DNA of 64,000 bases from Naematelia aurantialba (taxonomy: Eukaryota > Basidiomycota > Tremellomycetes > Tremellales > Naemateliaceae), in the NCBI GenBank assembly GCA_021527695.1, contig JAKFAO010000006.1, positions 930,001 through 994,000 on the forward strand, written 5' to 3'. The notes beneath the pieces were generated by a model that was not told where the DNA came from, did not search any database, and worked only from the letters and a program-made list of their open reading frames with translations. A program made the translations under genes and the position numbers. The number at the start of each line of letters is the position of its first letter. Position 1 is the stretch's first letter. This document shows positions 11,944 to 23,787 of the stretch, one piece after another.

Positions 11944-14206
11944 ATGCCACCGCTCTCGTCCCGCCGGTCGCTCTCTTCATCCCTCCCAACTCTCCTTTCT
12001 CTCTCCAAGCTTCTTCAAGCTGTTCCCCAAGCTATCTCCCGACACAATGTCAAGCGATCGTCAGCGGTGGTGTCACGGGGTGCTATGCTTCACCTAGCAA
12101 TGGCGGCAGGTAGCCCGATTGAGCCAGAGGACCCGCCTGACAGTCCGATATTTTGGTGGAAACTCGGTCTGAGTGCTGGGCTAGTATTACTAGGTGGTGT
12201 CTTCGCTGGGTCAGTGTCTGGCATTGTTTAACGAATTCTGGGGCTGACGAAGCTTGTTCTTTCTTTAGCTTGACCCTGGCTCTGATGGGTTCGGATGATC
12301 TGAATCTTCGCGTACTTGCTTCTTCATCCGATGATCCCAAAGAACGGAAGGCGGCAACCAAAGTTCTCCGCCTTCTATCGCGAGGCAGACACTGGGTACT
12401 CGTCGTCTTACTCCTGGGCAATGTGGTGAGTGGAAGCAATCGTCCCACAGGCTCAAACTGGATGCCTGCTTGACTGGGTAGAAGCTAATGTGTATCAGAT
12501 CGTCAATGAATCGCTGCCTATCTTCCTTGACGATATTCTCGGCGGAGGCGTAGCAGCCGTTGTCGTCTCCACAACCATGATCGTCATTTTCGGAGAGATC
12601 ATTCCCCAAGCTGTGAGCCTTAGAGGAGTCCACAGCTGCCCTCAGTGTCGACTAACAGAGCTCAAACAGGTCTGCGTTCGCTATGGTCTGTCAATTGGCG
12701 GGGTGTGCGCTCCATTCGTTTTCTGCCTTATGATCCTGTTTGCGCCCGTGGCCTGGCCCACAGCCAAGCTTCTCGACTATGTCCTCGGCGCAGAGGAAGG
12801 ACACACGTGAGTTGCTGCTCCCGTCCACCTCGTTGTCCGCTTATAGCCTCAAGATACAAGAAGGCCGAGCTCAAGAGCTTCTTACAGTTCCACAGGGAAG
12901 GCGATGAGCCATTACGAGATGACGAGGTCAGTTGAAAGCCAAGACCGGTCCTGGACTTATCAGGCGAGTCATGTATTGATACACCACAGATTGGCATCCT
13001 CAACGGAGTGTTATCACTTAACGACAAGCATGCGAAGGAGATTATGACGCCCATCTCTGACTGCTTGATTCTCCCTTCGAACAAGATTCTGGACCACGCG
13101 GCGATAGACCAGATCTTGTTATCTGGCTTCTCAAGAATCCCCATCCACGAACCGGGCCAGAAATCCAATTTCGTCGGTATGCTCTTGGTCAAACGCGTTC
13201 GTCGTCATCTTCTGTCACCATGCCTAGCGGTGCTGACCATCTTCAGCTCATCACGTATAGTCCAGAGGACGAGTGGCCAGTCTCAAAGTTCCCCCTGTTG
13301 CCTTTGCCAGAAGCTCGACCCGATATCAACTGTTTCCAGGCGCTCGATTATTTCCAGACTGGCAGAGCCCATCTGTTGTTGATCACCGAGTCACCCGGGA
13401 AGGGGGAAGGGGCAATGGGAATTGTGAGCCGTGCGTGACTTGCCCAACAGCGTATGCTACCTTACTGACTCTGAATAGTGGAGGACCTGATTGAAGAGTG
13501 AGCGTCCTTGTCAAAATACACATAAACCCATTGAGCAAGCTAACCTGGCCAGGATCATAGGCGAGGAAATTGTGAGCTTTGGCCTGACTCATCTGCAGAC
13601 CTGGCGAACTGATGATCCCAGGTTGACGAGACGGATCGATTCGAGGACAATCGGTCACGGAAGGCTGCAAAGCGGAGCGGGACTGCGAACGTCATGCGTG
13701 CGTGTCGCCCTACATGGGATGATGGGTTGCTTGCTGATGTCTAACAGGCGGGATCATCGAGCGACAGCGGGTGCTCAACGCATTTGCCAATTCGCGAGCG
13801 CCCTCAGTAGGTTCCAACGCTCATACCTTTTATTAGCTGTAGTGCTGACACTCTCAAGCGGCAGGACACCTTCTCGACCCCGCCCATCCAGCTGAACCAG
13901 CCGACTGGGACGCAAGATGGCCTTCTGATCCAAGTCGATGAGGATAGCAACCTCGTGGCCGAATCTGTCTCTGTCCCAACAGAGAACACAGAGGACCCAC
14001 TCGCCACGGAAGGGCAGAAACTCGGAATGGGCGCAGGGGCGATGGACAGCATTCTCGAGAATAGTGAGCAGGGCAGCCCCGTCCTCGATAAGCAGAATGG
14101 CGGGGCGAATGGCTCTTCAAATACAGCGGACGAGAATGGGGAAGGGGGCAAGGGCGAGAGGCATGAGGGGGACAAACAGGGGACGTCTGGTGATCCCGTG
14201 GGTTAG
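11944..14206 (+). CDS. MAM3: MAM3/CNNM-family membrane protein (DUF21 + CBS domains)
   Basis: Family known for metal homeostasis; yeast Mam3 is vacuolar and affects manganese handling, and animal CNNMs affect magnesium transport. Twelve exons (11944-12209, 12269-12425, 12499-12612, 12670-12806, 12854-12926, 12990-13196, 13247-13430, 13479-13497, 13553-13571, 13622-13697, 13748-13806, 13865-14206) sum to 550 codons plus stop. A Ser/Leu-rich N-terminus may be a signal peptide. The DUF21 region has hydrophobic spans ([58 protein letters not shown]). The CBS pair is marked by [33 protein letters not shown] and GIVSLEDLIEEIIGEEIVDE. The C-terminus is acidic and Gly-rich. The exon ending 13430 must use the GTGCGT donor at 13431; the GTGAGC seven bases upstream gives a stop. 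Two 19-nt exons are notable. Confidence 0.92.
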
Positions 14207-14324
14207 TGGGATTTTTCGCTTTCGTACCGCATACCGCCGCTTTCGCATTGCATGCATTCACGCCAAGGACACTCGCAGTGTTGACGATCTCATCTCATCC
14301 GATCAGTTCCTCGTCCCTCCTGAC

Positions 14325-16163
14325 ATGTCGTCGTCTCGCATCCTCCCCGTCTCACGCCCTCACTGTCTCCGTTTACATTTCTGATCAACAGTCTCACCCT
14401 CTGACGCTGTCAAGACGCTCGAGAACCAGACCAGAGACTGACCCCTTCTGCAGCGGTATTGAAGTCCGACGACAGCCTTGCATTCGCCGCGTTCGCCGAC
14501 TTTGAAGAAGCGTGCTTGGCTCTGGTCGCAAAGTACGCTCGAGCCAGCGCGCGTCGGCCGGGGTCGTGGTGGGACACGGGGGCTGTTGGACCTGAGCGGA
14601 CTAATGCTGGCTGGGAGTGGCGAGAGCACAAAGTATGTGTCTCTCCCTTCTGGACTCGACTGTCTCTAGCTCCGTCGCCCTTCTCTTCTGTCGCACTTCA
14701 CTTCTCTCTGTACCATCCTCTCCTCTCTAGTTCTCTCTCTCCCGTCTTGCCCACTTCTTGCCGTTCACTTCCCTCTTCCCCTCAATTATTCCTACACATT
14801 TGTTTCGCACACTCTCGCCCCTGCGTTCATTCTTTGGGTCTACTCTACACTCCTCAAGAGGCTCGTCGGGCCAAATTGTTGACGATAGGGCAGTGGGCCA
14901 AAGGACACGGCTACCTCGCACGCCGCACGACCCGGCGGCTGCGGCGGCCGTCGCAGCGTGTGGTCTCGGAATCGCACGCCGATGCGGATACGAGGCAATC
15001 GCGCTCAGGGTGCTCAGGGTCGGAATCGGGCGACGAGCATTCTGGCCTCGAGAGCGAGAACGACGAAGAGCGGCGGCCGCTGGTGGGACACGCGAAGGAG
15101 ATCCGAACGAGACGTGCGGAAGCGAATGCGAGTATGAACGCGGATGGGGACGCGGATATGGATGTAGACGTAAACGCGGATGTGGATGTGGACGTGGATG
15201 TCGCTGCAGTCAGCGAACGAGCTGCCCAGCGAGGTAGTGGAGGCGGACCGACGTCACGTCGGATACGAGGGCAGGAAGAAGAGGGCGAAGGGGCGGAGGA
15301 AGTGATAGAGGTGGAACACAGTATCGTGTTTTCGAGGACATACCACGTCCCGATGCTGTGTCTCCGTGCGTGGGACTCCAGTGAGTTGTCGTGTTCGTGT
15401 TGTGCCCACTCTGCAATCATCATCGACCATAGACCTTGTTCTTCTGCAGTGCCGTTCATCGTGCTCAGAATGCCAGGCCTTGTTTTATGCGCTTTGTTAC
15501 GTGGTGCTTCTTGCTACTGTATCCGTTACTCGTTATCCAGTGCTTGGTGCGGGACTAGAGAAGAGGTATGCTGACACTCGCATGATAGCTGGTTCCACCC
15601 TTTCTCTAGAATCGTTGTTGTCTGCCGGGATCCTGCGACCTCTCCCACGCCGCCCCGACGTGCACGACATCCCCCATGACAACGACAATGACGACCGCGA
15701 GGACGATAATGACCACGACAACGAAGACGGCGAGGACGATCATGATGACAACAACGAAGACGGCGAGGAGGATCATGACGGGAACGACAACAACGACAGC
15801 GACATGGTGGACCAAGACACGCGAGTGCATATCCGCCCCGACGCCATTATGCTAGACCCCCACTCGCCGTTCCCGCTCTTACAGCAGACGGAACAACCGG
15901 AGACTGGCGGGATAGTATGGAGCGTGCATCCCTGTCACGTCCGTGATGCCGTGGACGAGGTTCTCCTTGCCCAAAGCCTCCAGGGAGCTGAGGTAGACAA
16001 TGGTGAGAATCAAGGTCGCGATGGTGAGCGTGGGCATGCGGATGGCAGTGATAGCGATGGTGCTGGAGTAGGTTCAGGAGGGCGGAGAGAAGGACGCGGA
16101 CTGGAATGGCTGGAGACGTGGTTGATGATCAGTGGAAGCGTTGTAGATCTGACTTGGCCATGA
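14325..16163 (+). CDS. ATG10: Autophagy E2-like enzyme ATG10 (enlarged, about 439 aa)
   Basis: Atg10 is the E2-like enzyme that conjugates Atg12 to Atg5. Proposed exons are 14325-14370, 14454-14632, 14861-15380 and 15589-16163. Family landmarks appear in order: FADFEEACLALVAKY, WEWREHK, GHGYLARR, EVEHSIVFSRTYHVPMLCLR, WDSTGSTLSLESL, then VWSVHPCHVRDAV with the predicted catalytic Cys of the HPC motif, and EWLETWLMISGSVVDL at the end. Yeast Atg10 is about 167 aa. The extra length here comes from a Ser/Asp-rich insert with DVDVNADVDVDVDV before the beta region and an Asp/Asn-rich insert encoded around 15660-15810. The first exon (GTTTAC donor) and the two longer introns (228 and 208 nt) are the least certain parts. 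The gene follows MAM3 in the same direction by about 120 bp. Confidence 0.8.
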
Positions 16164-16233
16164 AGATGCAGACGCGCATGGCTGGAGACGTGGCGAATGA
16201 TCAGCGGAGTGGGACAGACCTTACTTGGCATTG
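16106..16233 (+). repeat. Tandem duplication of the ATG10 3' end (second copy decayed)
   Basis: ATGGCTGGAGACGTGG starts at 16106 inside the last ATG10 exon and again at 16178, a 72-nt offset. Similarity continues for about 55 nt. The second copy, read in the equivalent frame, gives WLETWRMISGVGQTLLGIG and a stop, compared with the in-gene WLETWLMISGSVVDLTWP and stop. It lies wholly after the ATG10 stop. Confidence 0.75.
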
Positions 16234-16477
16234 GGTGACCTGACAGCGTTACAACCTGTCACTGAAGACCTTCTCCAATCTGCCTGGACAGCCACACGAG
16301 AGGCAAACGGGCGCTCCCCCAGCCACCAAGATTCACTTGCATAGCATCTAGCACTCGACATTAAGCGGGACACTACCGACACCATATTTGGGTTGCTCCT
16401 ACTTCAGATCGATCAAAGTCTGCGACGCATCAGCGCGTGCTCAGCACCAACAGTCCGACCTATCTGTAACCGCATAC

Positions 16478-19400
16478 TCACCCGAGACCACGCATGATCG
16501 CATACCCAATGGTGACGATGACAAACATCGCGAGGACACTGGATGCGATCCCGCTCCGCAAGAAATCTTGGGGACCGATATATCGCTGGCCCAGCTTGTT
16601 TTCCTGGTTGATCCTGTACATATTCCGATCAGCTTCCAATCATCGTCTGCGCACGCCATGCGACAGGGAATCTATCCCGGAATCCGAACGAAGCTCACGC
16701 TGTCATATTCGGGAAACCAGAGACGGGTAGACCCATTCCAGCAGAACAGATGAGTGCGGTCGCCTATTTCAGTCAGCAAACTTCCCAGGCGATGAGGAGA
16801 GGCTTGCCATGATGAGTAAACGCGGATGAGGCTCATCCAGCGAGTCCCCGATCCTGGTAGCAATAGGCACGAGCAACACCGCAGCAATGGTGTGAGAGAT
16901 GCTACAAACCATGAGTTGGGTCGAGTACGTTGTATTCAGGCAAAAACTTACAAGGTTGCTACGACAAGGGCAAGGATCGAAAACACCAGTAGGATACGAT
17001 ACAGGCCCATGCCCTCAACAAAGTGCTCGAGCACGCTGTCCAAGCGATCCAACAGTCCAGAGGACAGTGTCGCCTTGCCAAGAGCAATTCCTCCCATGGC
17101 TAGGAAGACAATGGACCAATGGAACGAATGGAAGTCCTCCTGCAGACAGTCAGCGAGTGTTCGTGTTCAACTGGATCGAAGAGTTCACCTTGGACAGTAT
17201 GCTCGTGCCGAAGAACGCCACGATGGGAATGAGCGCAATGATACCCATATCACCGACTGTGCCCTCCACACTCTTCTCGATACACCACAAGGCGATGGTG
17301 AATACGGTGACGGCCAGGATGTAGTAATGTGTCTTCGTGAGCGAATCGGTATTTTTGCGCATCTTCGGGATGACAAGGTCCGACTCCCAGCGGTACATCA
17401 AGTGAAGAAACGCCCAGATGCTCAGAACAGACATTCCGGATACTGGGATACTGATGGCAAACCACTCTGCCCAGGTCAGAGGGGGATCCATGGATCCCAG
17501 AGCGATAAGATTTTGCGGAGATGAGATTGGAGAGGCTTGTCCACCGATATTGGAGGCTAACGCGATGGCGATCTATTCCAGATAAGCTGGAGTTCACAAG
17601 TTTCCAGAGGACTCACGACTAAGCATTTCGAAAAGGTTGATTTGGGTTGCAATTCATCCAAGATCGGCTGCGGATTGTCATTGATATTCTATAGCCCCAG
17701 AAAAAGACAGAGCCCACCTTGACAAGAGCATAGCATAGCGTCGGCGCTGCAACGTTGCTGATCCACATACTTGCAAAGGTGGCAACAAACATCAATACCA
17801 GCAGCACCACGCTGGGCTTGGTTCCTGCAGCATTCAGGATTCTCGAGGCCGTCATCACGTCCAATCGTGTCTTGGAAAGTACAGCGGCTATCGTGAAACC
17901 GCCGATAAGGAGCATGATGGTCGAGTTGAACATCTGGGAAAAGATGTACCTAGGAGTATGTCAATGCGGGTAGATCCAATCTGGAGACAAGGAGACATAC
18001 TTGGTCCCGTCTGCCGCAGACATCGGCTCCGAACCATCTGCCGTTCGGATGATACGCAAGATGACCACCAGGAAAGGAACGGTCAAAGACGTTACGAACA
18101 GCGGGATAGCCTTTTACGGTTAGCATGACTCACTTTCCTATTAGACAACGTACCTCGGTCATCCACAGAAGGGTACAGAAGAGCAGCATTGCCAGGCAGT
18201 TACTCTCTTCGCGACCAGGTAAGGGTTTCGTCATTACAACGACAATCAGAGTCGTGACAGCAGCGGTAAAGATGATAGCTTTCCGGTTCAACCATGCTGG
18301 TGTCCTCCGCGATGAGTTCTTCTCGAACACAGAGACCTCGACCTCTGGTTCTACGCTTCGGAAGATACCTTGACCACTGCGCCGCCCAGACACCATCTGT
18401 GTCCACACAGTTTCCCGGTCGACAACGACCTTTTCTCGCAGTTGAGAACGTAGTTGTTCTTTGGCGGTCTCTTCGTCGCCCTGAGCCGCCACGCGACGAT
18501 AGAGGAAGAGTATTCGGGCGAGGAGTAGGTCGACCTCTTCTTTGCCCTCTGGTAGCCATGGCGCGGACTGCATGACCTTGTTGTTCAGGTAATCTTGTTT
18601 GAGCTGTTCGCAGTTAGCAGGTGCCCTAGTGAAACGGTGACGCAGAACAAACCTTTGAATTGGTATTCTTGTCATATCTGCATTGTCAGTTACTTGTACG
18701 GCAATGGAAGATCATTCGCTTACTTTTTGATTATTTTACTAAACGCCTGAAGGTTGAGATCCACATATTGCTTCAGAGCGTATGCTTCCACCCAAAGGTC
18801 CGAGATCCTCTTCTTGAAGCTGATCCTAGTGACCATTCCATAATCGCTTTTATCCGTCCAAACGTAGACTGGTCTAGCGCGACCAGGCGCAGTCTGCTCG
18901 GCCTCGCCTTCCCTGGCCCACGATGGTACGGCGCTGGGATCCATTGGCGCGAGACCGAGACTGTGGACCCTGGCTCGCGACAAAGCCGCGATATCCCCAT
19001 GTGACGAGTTAGACGACATCGAAGTGCGTCGATCGTGACCCAGGGCGCCCTCATCCGACTCGAGATCCGATGATCGTCTCCCTCGGGAAGGGCGAGGTAG
19101 TGGGACACGGCCACGGAAGGGCGACGTGGATCCATCTAGCTCTTCGTGATGGCTATCGGCCAACGACGAACTGCCATGCCTCGACTCGCTCCTACTCCTC
19201 ACTTGCCGAAGACTAGGTGCGAACGAAGCTTCCAAGATATCCACTTCATGGCGATCCGGATTGATGCTCCTCCTGTGTCTCCCAAAAGTCGGTTTGAGGC
19301 GGTTCATGAAGGATTCTCGACTCTTCGTGCTCGGTCGGGCAGTGGTAGGGGAAGCATTCGGAGTTACAATGAGAGCATCTGTCTCCCCTCCGCCTGCCCT

Positions 19401-19914
19401 TTCCTCCTCCTGGTCCTCGTCTTCCTCCTTGATAATGTCCGTTGCCAGATCCTGATCCTCCATACCTCTGACCTCGTCATTGATCAAGTCGTACGCCTCT
19501 TGCAGCTCCGCAAGCTTGGACTTGTAAAAATCGATAACCTTCAATCGCTCCTTCTCCAAAGCGGCGCGGAACTCTTCCGGCGTAGCCCATTTGGCCGAGT
19601 CGTGATTCCGATATTGAGGCAGGAGGGAGGCGTTCTCGCCATTCTGCTGGGTAGCCAGGTAGGATGTATCGAGTGGAGTAGAGGGGAAGAGTTTCTTCAA
19701 TGCTCCGTAACTGTCGGTGGCCATCAGTCAAATCCATACCAGGAAAACTGAGCATGACGCACTCGACGTAATGAGTCCACCACTCGATGTTGCTATTGAG
19801 CTCCAACAATGTCCTGAGGCTCGATCAGTATTCTTTGTCTCCAAACATACGCGTACCCACCGCGTCGCTCGCGCGGGGGGGGGGGGGAAGCAGATGGACA
19901 TACCCAAACTTCAT
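16478..19914 (-). CDS. SPX-domain phosphate transporter (Pho87/Pho90/Pho91 type)
   Basis: Low-affinity phosphate permease with an N-terminal SPX domain (inositol pyrophosphate sensor) and a SLC13/CitT-type transporter domain. Thirteen exons sum to 934 codons plus stop. The first coding exon is only 11 nt (19904-19914, MKFG), followed by TLLELNSNIEWWTHYVDYG, which is diagnostic of SPX. The SPX domain closes with FSKIIKKYDKNTNSKLKQDY across a 25-nt exon (18653-18677). Membrane spans include IIFTAAVTTLIVVVM, AIPLFVTSLTVPFLVVIL, FNSTIMLLIGGFTIAAVLS, SVVLLVLMFVATFASMWISN and a final MFVIVTIGYAIMRGLG. SNIGGQASPISSPQN and GLPVSGFPNM match SLC13 signature regions. The intron 16764-16807 starts GCAAGC, a GC-AG intron needed to keep ATALICSAGMGLPVSGF in frame. 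Plasma membrane versus vacuole cannot be decided from sequence. Confidence 0.92.
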
Positions 19915-20527
19915 CTTGTCTCCTTTCCTTGGCGCTCGAGAAGCGCGCCAATCCCAGAGCGGATCGTCGTCAGCAAGTCCTTCCAAGGACCGTCGAGAGT
20001 GTCTTGCGTGCGGATCTGTGCCCCCGAGAGGCTCGAGAAGGATCGCTTCGTCGTCGTCGTCAAGGGTAACGCGCGGGCGAAGGAAGATGAAAGGAGGAAA
20101 TCGGTCAAACGTCAAACGTGGGAGTATCTCTCGCGCAAAGCTGTCGAGCGAAAGCGAAGACGTATTGACGGGCCCCAGCGGGGTGGAACTTGCCTATGGA
20201 CGCAATGGATGTCGCCCACAGTCTCGTCCACGCATAAGCAAGGTCAAAGCACAAACAAGCCGCCAAGGTTGGACGGGCAGTTGTAAAACTACAACTTTGG
20301 ATAAGACAGCAAGACGCTGGAATCGGTGAAAACGGGCGAACACGCGGGTACCGCTTTTCCATCGGATCTGTCATTTAATCCCACTTCAAACAGCCGCAAT
20401 AATAGCACGATGGTGACGGGGGATGGGAAAACTACTAACTGGTGGAGAGCGCAAGCAATGCATAGTCACCAAATGGCGCGTGAGATACAACGACAGAACG
20501 TCAAATTACAGAGCGGTATGTCCGTAT
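19915..20527. other. Upstream region of the SPX transporter
   Basis: The stretch between the SPX transporter start (19914) and the VPS27 stop (20528), both minus strand. It should hold the transporter promoter and leader and the VPS27 3' end. Open frames here are not conserved-looking. A run of CGTCGTCGTCGTC lies near 20048-20060. No recognisable binding site was identified. Confidence 0.4.
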
Positions 20528-23065
20528 CTACAGCTCAATCAACAACGCTTCCTCTTGTTCGTGCTTTTCCACCCCGCGGGGCTGCGAAAAGTCTTCCGTA
20601 GGAGCATCGGGGAAGACGGCAGCAGGGGCCGGTGGGAAAGACGCAGCGGAGTACAGGTGTTGCTGCTGTACTGGCGCCTGAAATTGCGGCGGTTGGCCCC
20701 AAACTTCTTGCTGTGGCTGTGTCTGTACTCGGGGCGACGATTGAGGGAAGGAGTTGGGCAGGGAAAGGTCGTTTTGCGGAGCCGGCGAGGTGTATGATTG
20801 GGGTGCAGAGCTAGTTGGCAATGGTGCGCTCTTGTTGGCAGCGGGCGAAGACGCTGGGTGTGAAGCCATGTCTACCGGAGGGGGAGCGGTGTCCTGAGAT
20901 GGCGGTGCTGAAGGGACAGGTTGAGAGGCCAATTGCGAATTGACTTCAGGCGGTGCGCCATAAGTGACGGACGCATGCCGCTGCAGATTCGCGGGTGTAG
21001 CCGAAGGGACTCGCATAGAGGTCGAACGCTCAATGGTCGGCTGCGATGGCGCCCATTGCTGGAGGGGCTGGGATGCCAGCTGTAGCGGAGGCGAACTGTA
21101 CGGTGCGGAAGCATGTTGTGCGGGATGTTGGTAATTTTGGAAATATTGCTGTTGGGGAGCAGCTTGAAAGGTTGGCATGGATGGGTACAAGTTCGGTGCA
21201 ATCGCTGCTTGTGCAGGCGGTGCATATGCCTGTTGCGGCGGAGCGTAGTGCCCATTTGCCTGTGGAGGGGCGTTTCGAGTTTCGTATGGCTGGTACTGCT
21301 GATAAGGTTGTGATTGTTGCTGAGGCGGAAGATAAGAGTACATATGTTGTTGATATTGCCGTTGTTGCTGTTCTTGCAGCTTTTGAGCGGCGTAAGCTTG
21401 TTGGCCGTCGAGGATCTGGCCATAGATGCCGACTGCTTGTGACAGTTTAGATTGCATCTCCTGAAGCATCTCTGTGCCGTATCAGTGAATCATCCAACAT
21501 GAAGAGGGAGAGCGACTGACGTTGCTTTGTAAACTTCTCCTCTGCATTCCGTTGAAGTTTACCCCCAATCGCATGCGCTTGCTCATACAAGACATGCGCA
21601 TGTGGGAAACGCCTGAGATCACGCTCGCCGTACGCAGCCATCTGGTCAAGAGTATTTGAGAAAGTGAGGATCGTCTCAGTCTCCCGAGGCGCAAGATCAA
21701 ATGTTGGCAGTGGCTGTGACGTCCTCAGCTTTGCACTTGCAGTCACGCCTCGTCAAAACCTACCCGAAATTCTGGCTCGTCCGTTCCGGTCGGTGCGCTC
21801 GGTCTCGCCTTCTCCATGTCTCGCAAGCTGGCCTCGATAGCCAAGCGCAGCTCCTCATCATCGTCTTCCGCGCTGCGGTTGGTCCTCTTAAGGGGGGGCT
21901 CAGATCCAATCACTCCATTACTGCCAGGCTGAGACTCTGCAAGCGATAGCTCGATCGCTCGTTGAAGATCGGCATCCAAATCCTCCTTAGATCTCGGGGT
22001 GCGTCCAGGTATAACGGGAGCCGTTCTGATTTAGTTAGCACAAATCCAAATGGCACTGTCAAGACACCTCACCCGTTGGGTAACTTGCTCCTCCCCGACT
22101 TCATCCAGCACCCCTCACAAACACGAACCTCATCTGTGATGCCAAAGCGAGGCAAGGGCATTGTACGACTGGAGCACGCTTGATCAAATACCAAGCCGCA
22201 ATTACGACAGTGGTGTTTCCGATTGGTGAACGTGAAGGCGGTGCGACATCGCATACAGACGTCGGAATCGACCCATGTTGGCGCCGTGGTCGTCTCGAGC
22301 AGATGGGATGATGTGTTCGATGGTGGTGGAGGAAAGGAGATTCCTACTCTTCATTAGATCTCTCGACGTCTGATTCATTAGTAGCTTACCAGAATTTTTG
22401 AGCTCATTATACACCTCGACGAAGAAGCCAAGTTCCTTCTTGGACTGGAATGCTAAAGCCCATGACTGGAACAGTCGAATAGCCATCTGCTTGACTTCGG
22501 CGCTTGTAGCCTAGGCTCACGTCAGCTGCCGCAGATCTCCTGACGCCTAAAATTCCCGCTCACAGGCGACTTGATGATCCCCGACATCTCATCCACAAAC
22601 TCCTTGCTCGCGATCTCCGCCAGAAAATGGTCGCCACCATTCTTGATGCAAGTATCCACAAGCTAGCTTAGTCAGCTAAATCCTATACAAATCTCTTCCA
22701 CCGGCGTGGGGAGACACTTACTCCCATGGCATACATCTGCACTCTCCCGTTCTTACTGGAGATCCTGCGTTTGAGACTTTGCATAGCCGGTTTGGGCTGA
22801 ACTGCTTTAGATCGGATCAGGTCGGTTACTTCGAGCGCTGTAGCCATATCCTCCGACTGAGGGTATGGAAGGTTGAGGGGGGAACATGCTTTCTCTTCAC
22901 ACAAAGTCAGCTCCAAAGCTCGAAATGCAAGAAATAGCACCATGAATCAAGCACGAGTTCATTCCTGAGGAAAGGGAACAAGGGGAGGCGAGGGCGGATG
23001 ACAGACGTACCGACGAGCTCTTCGAACTGAGGGGTGGTTGCCGGACCCCAGCCGAGCCACGACAT
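20528..23065 (-). CDS. VPS27: Vps27, ESCRT-0 subunit (VHS-FYVE-UIM)
   Basis: Vps27 binds ubiquitinated cargo and PI3P on endosomes and recruits ESCRT-I. Eight exons (23065-23011, 22888-22722, 22662-22564, 22510-22390, 22343-22073, 22025-21764, 21713-21521, 21471-20528) give 703 aa. The order is: N-terminal VHS domain ([18 protein letters not shown], then [20 protein letters not shown]); FYVE zinc finger around residue 175 ([43 protein letters not shown]; the R(K/R)HHCR PI3P motif is intact); two ubiquitin-interacting motifs ([14 protein letters not shown] and [14 protein letters not shown]); a coiled-coil region; a long Gln/Pro/Ser-rich tail; and a C-terminal LLIEL, a clathrin-box-like ending. 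It shares a divergent promoter region with RPB1. Confidence 0.95.
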
Positions 23066-23787
23066 GATGGTGAGTCACCCTACTGGCTCGCTATCACTCT
23101 GCTGCCTCCCAATGGATACCTTGCTTTGTGCTACGATGCTGACAATATATCAGTGGTGGTTGATGGTTGGAATCGGACAGACTGCTGGTACAGTGACGCA
23201 GCACACAAGACTGCCACATCGATTTTCTCCGGTATAACGCCGCAAAGCTGTTTTGCCGCCGCTCATCGCTGACTACTACTTACGCCTCTAGACGTGGTTT
23301 CCATCTTTCACTCTCTATCTATCCCTAGACAGGAGCAGGGACGTGATAGTCTCACCGTCTCTATCCGACCACCGACGCAACTCGGAGGCAACGGAGACAC
23401 TGTCGCAAAAGGCTTGTCGAGGAAAAGACGAAGGCGAGAATCTTTGAATCTCGACTCACGAACCTTCCATCGACCGACTATCACTGTTAGACATTTCGAT
23501 TTTCTCATCCGGTTTTGACGACCACTTCTCGGGCTATTGGCATCTCCATATCACATTGTATTCCCGGCACTCCACACGGCTCTAGATAAACGCTGCTATA
23601 TACCCAGTTGTCGATCATATTCGACTCGAAAGAAAATTCCATTTGGCCGGCTGTTTAGAATCGATTCGAGCAATCCAAAACGGCGAGGAGAGGAAGGGAG
23701 AACTTCTTTAGGCGTTGATCAGCGAGGTGGAGAGGCTATACGGCGTCTTCAAGCGATTCTCGACTAGGCTCATCTGCACTTTTCACG
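23066..23787. promoter_or_regulatory. Divergent promoter region VPS27 / RPB1
   Basis: About 720 bp lie between the two divergent ATGs. Features are T/C-rich stretches near 23290-23340 and a CTATATACC sequence near 23596 that could act as a TATA-like element for RPB1. No protein-coding frame is supported. The exact transcription starts cannot be set from sequence. Confidence 0.45.

Noticed and set aside
13424..13478. Using the strong GTGAGC donor at 13424 in MAM3
   Set aside because: It gives ATT-TGG-AGG-ACC-TGA, an early stop; the GTGCGT donor at 13431 restores GIVSLEDLIEE.
15606..15830. Minus-strand Val/Ile-rich frame resembling a transmembrane protein
   Set aside because: It is the antisense of the Asp-rich insert in ATG10.
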